64,000 nt of DNA from Hyperoodon ampullatus (Eukaryota; Chordata; Mammalia; Artiodactyla; Ziphiidae): positions 25,404,800-25,468,799 of the forward strand of contig OX457071.1 of NCBI GenBank assembly GCA_949752795.1, written 5' to 3'. Under the pieces are notes generated by a model. It ran no database searches. It saw only the letters and a list, made by a program, of their open reading frames with translations, and was not told where the DNA came from. Positions 44,116-56,110 of this stretch are shown piece by piece. The position numbers and the translations under genes were made by a program. Position 1 is the first letter of the stretch; the number at the start of each line of letters is the position of its first letter.

Positions 44116-46126
44116 TCAGGCAAAGCCTGACAATAGGAAACAGTAGAATTGTTTCATAGTTGTGACCAGCTCTGGGCTCAGTTTCATCTGCTTGGAATTC
44201 CAGCAGGACATTCTAAGATGGCAAAGAGTCCCAGCTGTGACAAGAGTTGGGACACTCTTTCTATGTGGCCAGCACTCATGCTTTATCACCAACAAGATAT
44301 ACTAGTTATTTTGGTTTTGCAGAAGCAAAGGATAATACTTTCCATCTGGCCTTCTGGGTTGTAAAGAAACCAATTCTCCTCCTTTTGGCATCAGTATATG
44401 TGAAGTGAGACTCCCTGAAGAAGAAAGGATGGTAGGAATAGCTTAAGTCTTCCTGATGATAAAAGAAAGCACCAAGCTCATTCCTTCCCTGGTAAAGTTA
44501 ACTAAGTCCTAATCAACAATAAGAAAGCATACCCCCTTTCAGAACCTTGGCCTTGGCTTGCTTTTGGCCTTAGGAAAACTTTACCTTTTTAGAAACAGAA
44601 GGCAGAGCAGCCACTTCTGCAGTCTCTCAGCCCCTCAGCTGAGGTTCAGTGTCAGAAAAGTCTCTTGTTTTAATCAGCAAAAGAGCTATCTTTCTTCTGC
44701 TGTTAATGAATTTTTAGCACTGTTTAAACTCAATATTGTTTTTAACAGGAAATAAGATAAAAAGAAGGATCAAGTCATACAGAGAAGCAGAAAGTGATTT
44801 CTACTTTAAAACTCTCAGTATTCATACCACTTTCCCTGGGAGAGTTTAATTCCAAGTGCCACTTGGTTATTTTCCAGTAGAAAATGACAGCAGCCTGTCT
44901 GAGGAGAAAAAGGGAACAAACTACATTAATATATCACCTCCCCTGCTCTCAAACTCTGCCTGCCTTCCTCCTACAAGTGTGTCTGTCCAAGAAGCTAAGA
45001 AGAGAGGGCATTTGTGGCTAAAATGTACTCTTACAGCTTGCAATAAGCATTCTTTACATTCTTTACATTTTAAATACGTCGGGTCGGAGGAGACAAAAGA
45101 AGGAGCTGCCCTTTATTATATGGGGTGAATAATAATGGACAAGGCAAAAAACAAGAGGACTTCCATGTCATTTTTTACCTCACTCCTCCACGGAGTGGTC
45201 AATTTTAGTCCGATGACCAGTGCAGGGGGTGGAAGTCTTCCAAAAATGAAGAAAATTGGATCCAGAACTTCTTCAACTTAAAATGCTCTCAAGTCAATAG
45301 GCAGAAATGGTTGGAGGTTTTTAAGGCTCTGCCAATTAGTATTTTAGAAAACTCAGGGAGACCGTGTGAAACACTCTTAAATCTGACACTATCAAGTCAC
45401 CAATATAACAATCCCAGACTTCTTTAAAACCTTATCAAATGATCCATGTGTCGGAACTAAAGCGACCGCACGAGGAGCAAAATAATAGCGACCAAGGAGA
45501 TGGTCTTCAATCCCACTCTGTCTAGCCTCCAGGAAGTGGGAAATAACAGAGATATTTTGGCCCCAGGAAGTTCTCCACCTAAGCCTTTCAAATAAAATCT
45601 TAGTGCTAGATTTTATGACAACAGAGTACCGCTGTAGGTGAGTTGATAGTGCCCTGAATCCCATAGTGGGCACAAAAAAATGGCCTTGAGGGCAGACTGA
45701 GAAGATTCTGTTTACCTTGGAGAACATGCACTTAGCAGGTCCCTCTTTTCCTGTTTTCCAAGGTTGGATGTGAGAGACACTGCTGTGGGAGGTTCACTTA
45801 TAAGCTTCCAAATAACACAGCCTGCTGTTCCCACCTAAGCCTCCAGTTCATTGGTTCATGTCTTATCACCCTAAACCCCAGCCACACTGGCCCATCAGCC
45901 TGGGTGTGTGAGCTACCACCAAAGCATGGGAACCACGTGCATGCTGTGTGATGATTTTGCACACTTTGGGGATGACTTTCAGGAGAGAGGGAGTAGTGGA
46001 CACAAAAGTAGATCTCTCTTGGATCAGAAGAGGGGAGTTCCTAGATTCCCCAGGGACAAGATGAGTGGGGTAAAATGAATGCTTGAGTTTACCTAAGCCA
46101 TGATCAGCAGAACAGCTGGCAAGACA
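44116..46126. other. Unassigned non-coding DNA
   Basis: No recognised gene. A 111-codon minus frame at 45392-45727 is the only notable open frame (see findings). Nearby T-poor, mixed sequence shows no repeat I can name. Confidence 0.4.
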
Positions 46127-46590
46127 TGGTGATCAAGAGCACAGACCCTGGGGCTTCCCTGGTGGCTCAGTGGTTGAGAGTCCACCTGCTGATACAGGGG
46201 ACACGGGTCCGTGCCCTGGTCTGGGAAGATCCCACATGCCGCAGAGCGGCTGGGCCCGTGAGCCTGCGCGTCCGGAGCCTGTGCTCCGCAATGGGAGAGG
46301 CCACAACAGTGAGAGGCCGCGTACCGCAAAAAAAAAAAAAAAAAAAAAAGCACAGACCCTGGAGACAGACTCTTCTGGGTTTGAATCTCTGCTGGGCGGT
46401 TAATAAGGTCTGTGCCCAGAGCCCCCCATGTCCAGCTTCTCTGCACCACAGTCCCTCAGATACAAAATGGGGGTAATAGAACCTACCGCAAAAATCTGTT
46501 TTGAGGATTAAACATAACATTGTATATAAAAGCACAGTATAGGGCACAGCCCTTAGTAGATGCTCAATAATTGTTATTACCATGACAATC
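46127..46590 (+). repeat. MIR SINE interrupted by a CHR SINE
   Basis: 'tggtgatcaagagcacagac' is the MIR head. The element resumes after the inserted SINE with 'ctggagacagactcttctgg', 'gtttgaatctctgctggg', 'tacaaaatgggggtaataga', 'ttttgaggattaaacataac' and 'gtagatgctcaataattgtt'. Its 3' end reaches about 46590. Confidence 0.75.
46152..46348 (+). mobile_element. CHR-type SINE, short form, inserted in a MIR
   Basis: Head 'gcttccctggtggctcagtg', B-box-like 'gggtccgtgccctgg', 'gcggctgggcccgtgagcct', end 'gaggccgcgtaccgc' and an A tail. It lacks the 'catggccgctga'-type segment found in the other short copies. TSD 'agcacagaccctgg' at 46138-46151 and 46349-46362 is exact. Confidence 0.93.
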
Positions 46591-47420
46591 CCATTACATG
46601 GGGGACATTATTTTTAAAAATTTCCCAATCCTTCCTGCCCTAAATCCTCCTTTGCAAAGCACATTCTGGGTTTTAAATAGTTTTCATATACAAGGGTTAG
46701 AAGCTGCCTTTCTTACCTGGCAGACGTCCCCTTTTGGTGCCCCCCTGCTTCCACCATCCACTCAAGGTTTCTGGCCTAAAAGTCTCAGATCAGATTTGAA
46801 GAGAAAAGGAAAAAGGGAATTCTTTCCCTCCTTTTCAAACCTATGAAGATGAATTGCGAATTCCTTCTCTTAGGAAATAAGGCAAAGTATGTTCAGTAAT
46901 TAGTTGCAGGACAAAGCATGCTTGTAAAATTAGGCAAAGCAGATGTTCTCCTGGAGGAGTGACAAAAGAAAATTGGTGAGGGAGGAACAAGATAAGGAAG
47001 AGCAGGGCTGTCAGTCTGTAGAGAACGCAGGGCAGAGTGAACCTGCCTCAGTGCTCATCCACCAAGGAGCACCGTCCAGAATGTCGACCTTCCATGTGGT
47101 CTCCACTCCCCAGACTGCTTCTACACGCAGCCCCCTGGACTCTATATGGGGGGGGGGAGGTTCTTCAAATCCTAACCTTGGAGAGAAACACTGCAACTCT
47201 GAGCTCAATGCATTTGACTACCATGCACCACGTTTGTACCTTAGCTCTTGACACTGGTCTCGGCCAAGTTCCAAATTAAAGTCCCACAAAGTCCCACTCT
47301 TTGGGGATTGGACCCTTAAGTCAACACGTTTGGGTATTGTTCTTCTCATGTAGAGAAATTGCATAATAACGGAAGAGAAGATGAATATATGGGTGGGCAA
47401 AAATTTTAAGTGCCTATAAA
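46591..47420. other. Unassigned non-coding DNA
   Basis: No gene or repeat recognised. A G9-type run occurs near 47149-47157. Confidence 0.45.
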
Positions 47421-47506
47421 TATCTCATGTATTTGGCATATTTAATCTTCATAAAATACTAAAGTTGGGGTGGTTTCCTACATTTTACGGACAAGAAAGA
47501 GGCTCA
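47421..47506 (-). repeat. MIR fragment, left part (split by L1)
   Basis: 'gcatatttaatcttcataaa', 'tcctacattttacggacaag', 'aaagaggctca' is a reverse-read MIR. It continues at 50446-50525 on the far side of the inserted L1. Confidence 0.55.
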
Positions 47507-50445
47507 ATTCAGACTCATCAAGAGAAAAAGGGAGAGGGCCCAAATCAATAAATCAGAAATGAAAAAGGAGAAGTTACAACAGACACCACAGAAATACAAA
47601 GCATCATCAGAGACCACTATGGACAACTCTATGCCAATAAAATGGAAAACCTAGAAGAAATGGACAGATTCTTAGAAAGGTAGAATCTCCCAAGACTGAA
47701 CTAAGAAGAAGTAGAAAATATGAACAATGACCAGTAATGAAATTGAATCAGTAATTTTAAAACTCCCAACAAACAAAAGTCCAGGACCAATTGGCTTCAC
47801 AGGTGAATTCTACCAAATACTTAGAAGAGAGTTAACACCTATTCTTCTGAAACTATTCCAAAACATTGCTGAGGAAGGAACACTTCCGAATTCATTCAAT
47901 GAGGCCACCATCAGCCTGATACCAAAACCAGACAAAGATATCACAAACAAACACACACATACACACAAACTATAGGCTGGTATCACTGATGAACATAGAT
48001 GCAAAACTCCTCAACAAAGTACTAGCAAACTGAATCCAGCAATACATTAAAAGGACCATACACCATGATCAAGTGGGATTTATCCCAGGGATGCAAGGAT
48101 TTTTCAATATCTGCAAATCAATCAATGTGATAAACCACATTAGCAAATTGAAGAATAAAAAAACACATGATCATCTCAAAAGATGAAGAAAAATCTTTTG
48201 ATAAAATTCAACTTCTGCTTATGATAAAAACTCTCCAGAAAGCAGACAGAGGAAACACATCTCAACATAATAAAGGCCATATATGACAAACCCACAGCTA
48301 ATATACTCAACAGAGAAAAGTTGAAAGCATTTCCTCTAAGATCAGGAACAAGACAAGGCTGTCCACTGTCACCACTTTTATTCAACATAGGTTTGGAAGT
48401 CCTAGTCACAGTAATCAGAGAAGAAAAAGAAATAAAAGAAATCAAATTGGAAAGGAAGAAGTAAAACTGTCACTGTTTGCAGATGACATGATACTGTACA
48501 TAAAAAATCCTAAGGATGGCACAAGAAAACTACTAGAGCTCATCAATGAATTCAGTAAAGTTGCCGGATACAAAAGTAATATACTTAAATCTGTTGCATT
48601 TCTATACACCAACAACAAACTATCAGAAAGAGAAAGTAAAGAAACAATCCTATTTACCATTGCATCAAAACAAATAAAATGCCTAGGAATAAACCTACCT
48701 GAGGAGGCAATATAGGTCTATACTCAGAAAACTATAAGATGCTGATGAAAGAAATTGAACACAACACAAACAGATGGAAAGATATACTGTGTTCTTGGCT
48801 TGGAAGAATCAATATTGTTGAAATGACCATACTACCCAAGGCAATGTACAGATTCAGTGCAATCCCTATCAAAATACCAGTGGCATTTTTCACTGAACTA
48901 GAGCAAATAATTTTAAAATTTGTATGGAAACACAAAAGACCCTGAATAGCCAAAATAATCTTGGGAAAGAAGAACTGGCTTCAGACTATACTACAAAGTT
49001 ACAGTAATCAAAACTGTATGGTACTGGCACAAAAATAGACACATAGATCAATGGAACAGGATAGACAGCCTAGAAATAAATCCATGCACTTATGGTCAAT
49101 TAATCTATGACAAAGGAGGCAAGATATACAATAGAGAAAAGACAGTCTCTTCAATAAGTGGTGCTGGAAAAACTGGACAGCTACATGTAAAACAATGAGA
49201 TTAGAGCATTTCCTCACACCATATAAAAAAATAAACTCAAAATGGATTAAAAACCTAAATGTAAGACTGAATACTCTAAAACTCCTAGAGGAAAACATAG
49301 GCAGAACACTCTTTGACATAAATCACAGCAAGATCTTTTCAGATCTGTCTCCTAAAGTAAAGGAAATAAAAGCAAAAATAAACAAACGGGACCTAATTAT
49401 ATTTCAAAGCTTTTACATAGCAAAGGAAATCATCAACAAAATGAAAAGGCAACCCATTGACTGGGAGAAAATATTTGCAAATAATATGACCGATAAGGGA
49501 TTAATAACCAAAATATATAAACAGCTTGTACAACTCAACATCAAAAAAGCAAATAGCCCAGAATAGGGAAAAGAACTGAATAGACATTTTTCCAAAGAGG
49601 AAATGCAGATGGCCAATAGACACGTGAAAAGATACTCAACATTGCTAATCATCAGGGAAATGCAAATCAAAACCACAATGAGGTACCACCTCACACCTGT
49701 CAGAATGTCTATCATTGAAAAGAACACAAATAACAATTGTTGGTGAGGATGTGGAGAAAAGGGAACCCTCCTACACTGTTGGTGGGAATGTAAATTGGTA
49801 CAGCGACTGTGGAGAACAGTACAGAAGTTTCTCAAAAAACTAAAAATAGAACTACCATATGACCCAGCAATTCCACTCCTGGGTATATATCCAAAAAAGC
49901 CCCAAAACACTAATTCAGAAAGATATACGCACCCCAATGTTCATAGCAGCATTATTTACAATTGCCAAGATGTGGAAACAACCTAAGCGCCCATCAATGA
50001 ATGAATGGATAAAGAAGATGTGGTATATATACAATGGAATACTACTCAGCCATAGAAAAGATTGAAATTTGCAGCAACATGGGCAGACTTGGAGGGCATT
50101 ATGCTAAGTGAAATAGATCAGACAGAGAAAGACAAATACTGTATGATATCACTTATATGTGGAATCTAAATAATACAACAAACTAGTGAATAAAACAAAA
50201 AAGAAGCAGACTCACAGATATAGAAAACAAACTAGTGGTTACCAGTGTGGGGTTGTGCTGGGGGGAGCAATATAGGGGTGGGGTAGTGGAAGATACGAAT
50301 TATTGGGTGTAAGATAGGTCGAGGATGTATTGTACAACATGGGAGAATATAGCCAATATTTTTCAATAACTGTAAATGGAAAGTTACCTTTAAAAATTGT
50401 TAAAAAATGTTTTAAATTAAATGATAATTTAAAAAAAGAAACACG
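47507..50445 (+). mobile_element. 5'-truncated L1 with degraded ORF2
   Basis: A 2.9-kb L1 copy starting inside ORF2 at about residue 380 of the intact copy and running to the 3'UTR and A-rich end. Recognisable blocks are 'aacaaaagtccaggaccaat' (SPG), 'ggatttatcccagggatgca', 'ttgcagatgacatgatactg' (FADDMIL), 'gttcttggcttggaagaatc', 'acactgttggtgggaatgta' and 'catcaatgaatgaatggat'. Numerous stops and frameshifts split it into short open frames (47727-47975, 48488-48715, 48739-48945, 49195-49566, 49795-50065). TSD 'gaaagaggctca' at 47495-47506 and 50446-50457 is exact. It is older than the intact L1 and its 3'UTR is of a different type. Confidence 0.92.
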
Positions 50446-50525
50446 AAAGAGGCTCACTGAGAGGTAAAGGCAGGCTTCAAATGCCGGACTCCAAATCCTA
50501 TCTGGTTCTTGTCAAACCACACTGA
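50446..50525 (-). repeat. MIR fragment, right part (split by L1)
   Basis: Continues the MIR from 47506: 'actgagaggtaaaggcaggc', 'ttcaaatgccggactccaaa', 'ttcttgtcaaaccacac'. Confidence 0.55.
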
Positions 50526-52486
50526 TTTGACTCCCTGTGGTATTACTGCAAACTGGGTATCCTTAGTGTGTTTCTAGCACTTTTATGAGCTTTTTCTCAC
50601 TTAATAAGTTTAGAGATTGGAATAAATCACCTCAAAGTTACTTCCCAGATCCGTCACTTATTAAAAGGAAGGGCCTTCCTGCAATGACGAGGCCTGAGGA
50701 TAACAGGATTCTTTCAACGTTTGGAAACACCCAGCCCCCTCACTCAGGGTGGGAGACAAAGGTGGGATCCGTGGGGAAGCTGGTCCTGCGCTGAGAAGCC
50801 AGGCAAGTGTGAATTCTAGTCCTGGTGCTGACATTGACTTCCTCCTAATCCTCGCAGCCACTTTGTTTCTGGGTTTCCATCTCTGCAACAAGGTTAATAG
50901 GACTCATCAGTAGCCCAGGAGGTGTTCACGTCTGCCCTGCGTTTGCAAGGAGCTAAAACCTCATTTATGAATGCTTGTGGCTGCCTTACATGGAGGAACC
51001 TTCAGAAACAAAAGTCAGGAATGCTGGAGGGCAAGTTGTTGAAAACCGCATTTAAAAAAATAGCATGTGTGAACCTGCTCAATGATCTCAAATCTAAAAC
51101 TCATTTGAAGAAGCAGGAGTTCCATTATTTGTTCAGCTATTAGGGAAAAAATTTTGTAGCTAAAGTCCAGCCTAGGAGAAGATACATAGGAAAAAAGTTC
51201 TAGAATAATACCAGACATTTTGGAGTTCACACTCACAAAAGCAATGTACTCTAATCTCTTTCTTTTCTTCCTTTTTTTTCTTAAAAAAAAAAAATATCTT
51301 TACCAAGAGAACGACAGACTGAGTTGGAACACAGGATAGTCGTTTACATCCTCATTTAAATGGTTGACTTTTTACCCTGAAGAAACATTCTGGAAGAAGT
51401 AGAATCATCCAGAATGTGCTCAAAGTTTCAAGTGGGTAGAAATAGCTGAGGACAGCAGGAAATCCCCAGATTGTACGCTTCTCTGTGAGGTGAAAACAAT
51501 TTGCCGGGTGAGCTTCATCTTGTCATGCCTTTTGTAGATGAATATATATACAACACACACACACACATTCAGAGCATACAGCTTTTACCAAAAAGTTTTT
51601 CCTACCCTGCTGTGATGGGGCGCCTGCCGTGGAGAGTCGGGGGAAGAGAGTGGGTCAGCTAGTTGTGCACCTGCGTCTGTATTTCCTCCGACCTGCACAT
51701 TCATGGGAAGAGAAATTTCCTAATGTCTCTCTCCATACCTTCTTATTATCCTCAAAGGCTGATAGTGTCTGCGCTCCCTCTTAAGAGCAGTGAGACTCAC
51801 TTTTCTTTTATGCAGGTCTTCCTTATGATTCTTTTTCCATCCTGAACTGAATTTCTGACTGCTTTCCTCAGGCTGTGATAAATCAGGGACTTCTGTTTCC
51901 CACTCCGGACTCCATTCTGCAATCACAGTAGCTATACAACCCACTGAGTTAGGCAAACAAAAGAATTTTTCATTTTCTCTTTCATTCAATAAGGCTCCAA
52001 TTTCTGTCACCCTCCAACCTTTTGACCTGTGTCCTAATGGCGCCGGTCACTCAAGGGCAGAAGTTCAGCCGTAGGTTAAGTCTGTGTGTGTTTACGTGGA
52101 GGAGAGGGTCTGTTTGTGCTCACTTCCTGTTGTCTATGCCTGCACAATGAGATTGCTCTTCCAGGGCCCTGAGATCCCCCCCTGCTGAGTGAGCTCCTTC
52201 CCCTGAAAGACAGGTTAAAAAAAAGAAAAGAAAAAGGTTGTTTTCCCTTTTCTTTCCCTCTGGTCACCAAACCCTTTTGTCTTTGCTGCAGCTGAGCTGA
52301 CATTAGCCAGTCTTACCTTGAAAGGTTTGAGGGAATAGGTGCTGTAATACTGACTCTTCCATTTGGTTGTAACAATTTCCCAGTTTGCATTTCCTAGCAT
52401 CTATTCATACATGAATCCTGAAAATTGCATTCAAATGTGCTTTGGGTTGCTGTTTTAAGATGTCTGAAACTAACGGGAAACTATGT
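50526..52486. other. Unassigned DNA with small simple repeats
   Basis: Contains an (AC)n run at 51553-51567 and A-rich and T-rich stretches around 51265-51297. No gene recognised. Short frames of 60-96 codons lack motifs. Confidence 0.5.
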
Positions 52487-52552
52487 ATTCAATAACTGAA
52501 GCACCATGGAAACACAGACATTCAATAACTGAAGCACCATGGAAACACAGAC
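52487..52552. repeat. 33-bp perfect tandem duplication
   Basis: The unit beginning 'attcaataactgaagcacca' is present at 52487-52519 and repeated without mismatch at 52520-52552. Confidence 0.97.
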
Positions 52553-52747
52553 TATATGGGGAAAGTTCTAATTAAGTCATGTAATTTCCCTCATAGGCTC
52601 TTTGTCTCCTACATGCCTACTCTTGCCTTGTCACCTGCTACTGCTCTACTCTGCCATCCTACCACGCTGCTTCCAGGAGACAAACTCTCCAACTGCCACT
52701 AGTATTTGTATTAAATAGCTGAACGGTTATGGAAAGTGTTGCTTTGA

Positions 52748-53092
52748 ATCTGCCTGCCAATGCAGGGGACACGGGTTCGAGTCCTGGTCTGGGAAGATCC
52801 CACGTGCCGCGGAGCAACTAGGCCCCTGCGCCACAACTGCTGAGCCTGCGCTCTAGAGCCCCCGAGCCACAACTACTGAGCCTGCGTGCCACAACTACTG
52901 GGGCCGCCCTGCCTAGAGCCCGTGCTCCACGGCAAGGGAGGCCGGCACAGTGGGAAGCCCACACACCTCCACGAGGCGTGGCCCCAACACGCCACAGCTG
53001 GAGAGAGCCCGCGCACAGCAGTGAAGACCCAATGCAACCAAGGATAAATAAATAAATAAAATAAATTTATTAAAATTTATTTTAAAAAAAGA
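52748..53092 (+). mobile_element. CHR-type SINE, long form, 5'-truncated
   Basis: Starts inside the tRNA-like head at 'aatctgcctgccaatgcagg', so about 40 bp are missing. Contains 'gggttcgagtcctggtctgg', three 'ccacaact(g/a)ctgagcc' type units, 'gcgcacagcagtgaagaccc', and an (AAAT)n-type tail up to about 53092. No clear TSD. Diverged in its middle ('ggggccgccctgcctagag'). Confidence 0.88.
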
Positions 53093-54759
53093 TAGGAGCT
53101 CACATTTTTGGTAAACAAACCAAAAAAATTCATTCATTTATTCATTTGTGCATTCATCCAAGCCACTCAATTATCCGTTCAGCTGTTCATCTCTCCCTCT
53201 TCTAGGCAGACCCGGGCTCTAGAGAGTGGACAGCTATGAACTAGTCTGAGTAGTTCAGTATGGCTCCAGTAGAGGGTGGGATAAAGGGCAGGTGAAACCA
53301 GCCTGGAAACGGATGTAGTATTCATTAACCACTCATAATAATATACACCATGCCTTGTATCTCCTATCTTCCCGAGACCTTCTCTGCCCAGCCCATACCA
53401 CGTGAGCAGGCACTGTGTACCTAGCATGGCGGTGCCCTCCAGGGACCCCGTTCTCTCACATTCAACTGGCCCCTGAAAGATACCACAGAAAGGATATTTA
53501 ATTTGGTACCTCTCCAGAAACACTGATTTACTCTCCCTGCTGGTTCTCTCTTTCCCCTCCAAGTCTGTATGACAGACTCTAAGACCAACAATGGGCATGT
53601 AATTAACTACTTGACCTCTGCTCAGCTATGTGGACAGATGATATGTAATGCTTCCTTCCTTCTTTTCCGTTTTTGCCAGGATTCCAAGTTATGTGTGTGT
53701 TTCGGCTGCTCAGTCTCTTGTTTCGTCTTCCCCCATATGGTGTGACAGATCACTACAACAGACCATTATGGATGGGCTCCCATGTGGGAAGACTGCCCTA
53801 CTGAGGCAGATTAATGATCACCCTGGAGGAGTGCCACAGTCTGCTTTCCAGGGACCAAATCCGGATGCTACTGAGGAAGATATAAAAAATCCATAGGCAC
53901 TTAATTGTGCAATGTTATACTTCTCAGTACCAGCTGGTGATCAACTTATGAGATGAAACAGGAGGATTTATAATCCTTGAAATTTCATCTGAGCCTGTGT
54001 TGTCACAGAGGCAGTCTGACCATATGGTCCATCCCTCTTGCAAAGTTCCAAGAAACACCCCCAGGGTACTGAGCCCCAACGGTTAATTTCATTGTCTGTT
54101 TACTTCCTATTAGAGCAAGAGATAAGATGCAGTGGGGTACTCCTATTCCATTTACTATTTTTCTTTGAATCTATGTTCTCATCAAATATGAGTGGTTCTC
54201 TCCCTAAAATATGTGACTCTTTTTCCCAAAATGGTTTAGCATTTCTTACTGTAAATCCTTCATCATACAGCTGTTCCCTGTTCTTTATCGGAACTGTCAT
54301 ACTCTCCTTCCTAGGATTTCTATCATTATCTTCATTCTGGTTTACTATAAGCATTTCCAGAATTTTCATGGTGACTGTTTTTCTCGTCTCTAACTCAAGG
54401 ATCTGTGCCAATATATAAATATATGGGACATAGTTCTCTATATATGGTTTTGTTCCAATATCAGCAGGAAAATAAAGTCCTTATGTTTCTCTCCCCCAAC
54501 GTTCTTCTATATCTGTGTATGGAACTTAGGAGACAAAAATGTCTCATTCAAGATATAAATAGCAAACCTAAGGTATTTAGGAGATGTATAAAAATCAACG
54601 AGCTGAATTTTAGATACAAAAAGCCATCATGGATCTCTGAATGGAGATACTGAAAAGGAAGATAGTGGCCAGCCCAGGAAAGAGTAAGATACCTTCCACT
54701 GGATTTCATGAGTAAGTGTTGCCCAAAGATGGATCTATGTAGAGTTGCAGGCACTTATA

Positions 54760-54797
<38 letters not shown>

Positions 54798-55144
54798 TGA
54801 AGGAGCAGGAAAAAGATGGGAAACTCAAGGTCAAAGTCATGGACAGTAACCTAAACAATTCACAAAAGTGAAAACGTAAGAGGAAAGTGAAAAAAACTAT
54901 CATTAATGCAATTTAAATAAGTACTTGTTGATTTAATCCGTTATTTGAAAACTAAGTTTATCATAAAAGGGACTATATTCCGGCCAGAAAGGACATAAAG
55001 AGAGAAAAAGAAGTTTGTATCTTCAGAAGTCCAAAAAGGCAGTCCAGTTAGGACAGACAGGTAGAAATACAATTAGCTAGTTATACCCCATTGACTATAC
55101 CTCAGTGGTCAGATTTTAGATGCGAGCTGGATGGATATACATCA
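53093..55144. other. Unassigned non-coding DNA
   Basis: A possible reverse L2 end at about 53115-53240 ('ttcattcatttattcatt'). Frames at 53179-53598 (minus, 139 codons), 54038-54418 (plus) and 54100-54411 (minus) are uncharacterised and overlap. No repeat body explains the A31 run at 54763-54793. Confidence 0.4.
54763..54793. repeat. Poly-A tract, 31 nt
   Basis: An uninterrupted A31 run with no SINE or LINE 3' end recognised upstream. Confidence 0.97.
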
Positions 55145-55465
55145 CCATTAAAAGCGTAGACTCAAGCCAGACTAACTGAAATAAAAGCCTGGCTCTGCCA
55201 TTTACTAGCTGGGCAACGTGGACAAGTTGCTTGACCTCTCCATGCCTCAGTTTCCTCCTCTGTAAAATGGTGATAAGAATAGTATTAACTGTGCAAATAG
55301 ATCAATTGACTATGAGAACTAAAGAAATATGTTAAAAAATGATTTATATTTTATATGTATAATATATATATGTTATATATATATAATCATATATATATAT
55401 ATAATTTTTAACAGTTCCTGACACATAGTAAGCACCACATAAGGATTAGTTGTTGTTGTGTTACT
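55145..55465 (+). repeat. MIR SINE expanded by an internal TA microsatellite
   Basis: MIR order is clear: 'agcctggctctgccatttac', 'tagctgggcaacgtggacaa', 'gttgcttgacctctccatgc', 'ctcagtttcctcctctgtaa', 'aatggtgataagaatagtat', then a TA-rich block (55343-55406) and the MIR 3' end 'ttcctgacacatagtaagca'. The TA expansion sits where the MIR 3' third should be. Confidence 0.78.
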
Positions 55466-55899
55466 ATTGGACAGAACTAAGAAACAAGAAGGTACTATTA
55501 CTCTTTTGACCTCTGTCAAGCCAGCTGGCTTAGGACATAGCAATAAAACCCTGGACAGCTACCTTTGTAGGATGGAAAAGGGGGAAAGCGATCCAAAGGG
55601 AGAAGGAAAGAATAGGGATGGCTTAAAAATAATTTCTGCTCAGTTCACATTTTTTCCAGAGCTAGGTCCAACCAGACCCTTTATCCCCACATTTTCAACA
55701 CCTCAGCTCCCTGTAACGGGGACTAAAAATGCAACTCACTGCACATATCTTCTGCCATCCTTCTGGAAATCACCTAAGATATTTGCTGTTTGTAATCAAT
55801 TCTCTTCTAACCAGATTAGGTCCCAGTCCTCTAGCCTCTACGTGGATTCACTCCTAATCTCACTAAGAGGCAGATGAGATTCTGTAAAGGAGAGGTAGG
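55466..55899. other. Unassigned non-coding DNA
   Basis: Covered mostly by an uncharacterised 139-codon plus frame (55458-55877) without recognisable motifs. I do not call it a gene. Confidence 0.4.
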
Positions 55900-56110
55900 T
55901 AGAAAAGGCTATCAGTGTGAAGGGAACAGCTAGAGCAAAGGCAGAAAAAAATAGGAAACATGAAGGTAAATGCAGAGACCGTTTGGACTAGAACACAAAT
56001 ACATGAAGTAATGTAAAGGAGAAAAGGGAGCTGGGACCGGGCAAACTTGATGAATGCTAAGGTGAGGACATCATGCTTAACCTGGAAGACAACACAGGGG
56101 GACCCTGGGG
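55900..56110 (-). repeat. Possible L2 fragment
   Basis: 'gggaacagctagagcaaagg', 'agggagctgggaccgggcaa', 'ttgatgaatgctaaggtgag' resemble the reverse-read L2 ORF2 end. A short MIR/L2-like piece may follow at 56230-56300. Diverged. Confidence 0.4.

Noticed and set aside
55458..55877. 139-codon plus frame as a candidate gene
   Set aside because: Begins inside the 3' end of a MIR, shows no domain, and ends in unassigned DNA.
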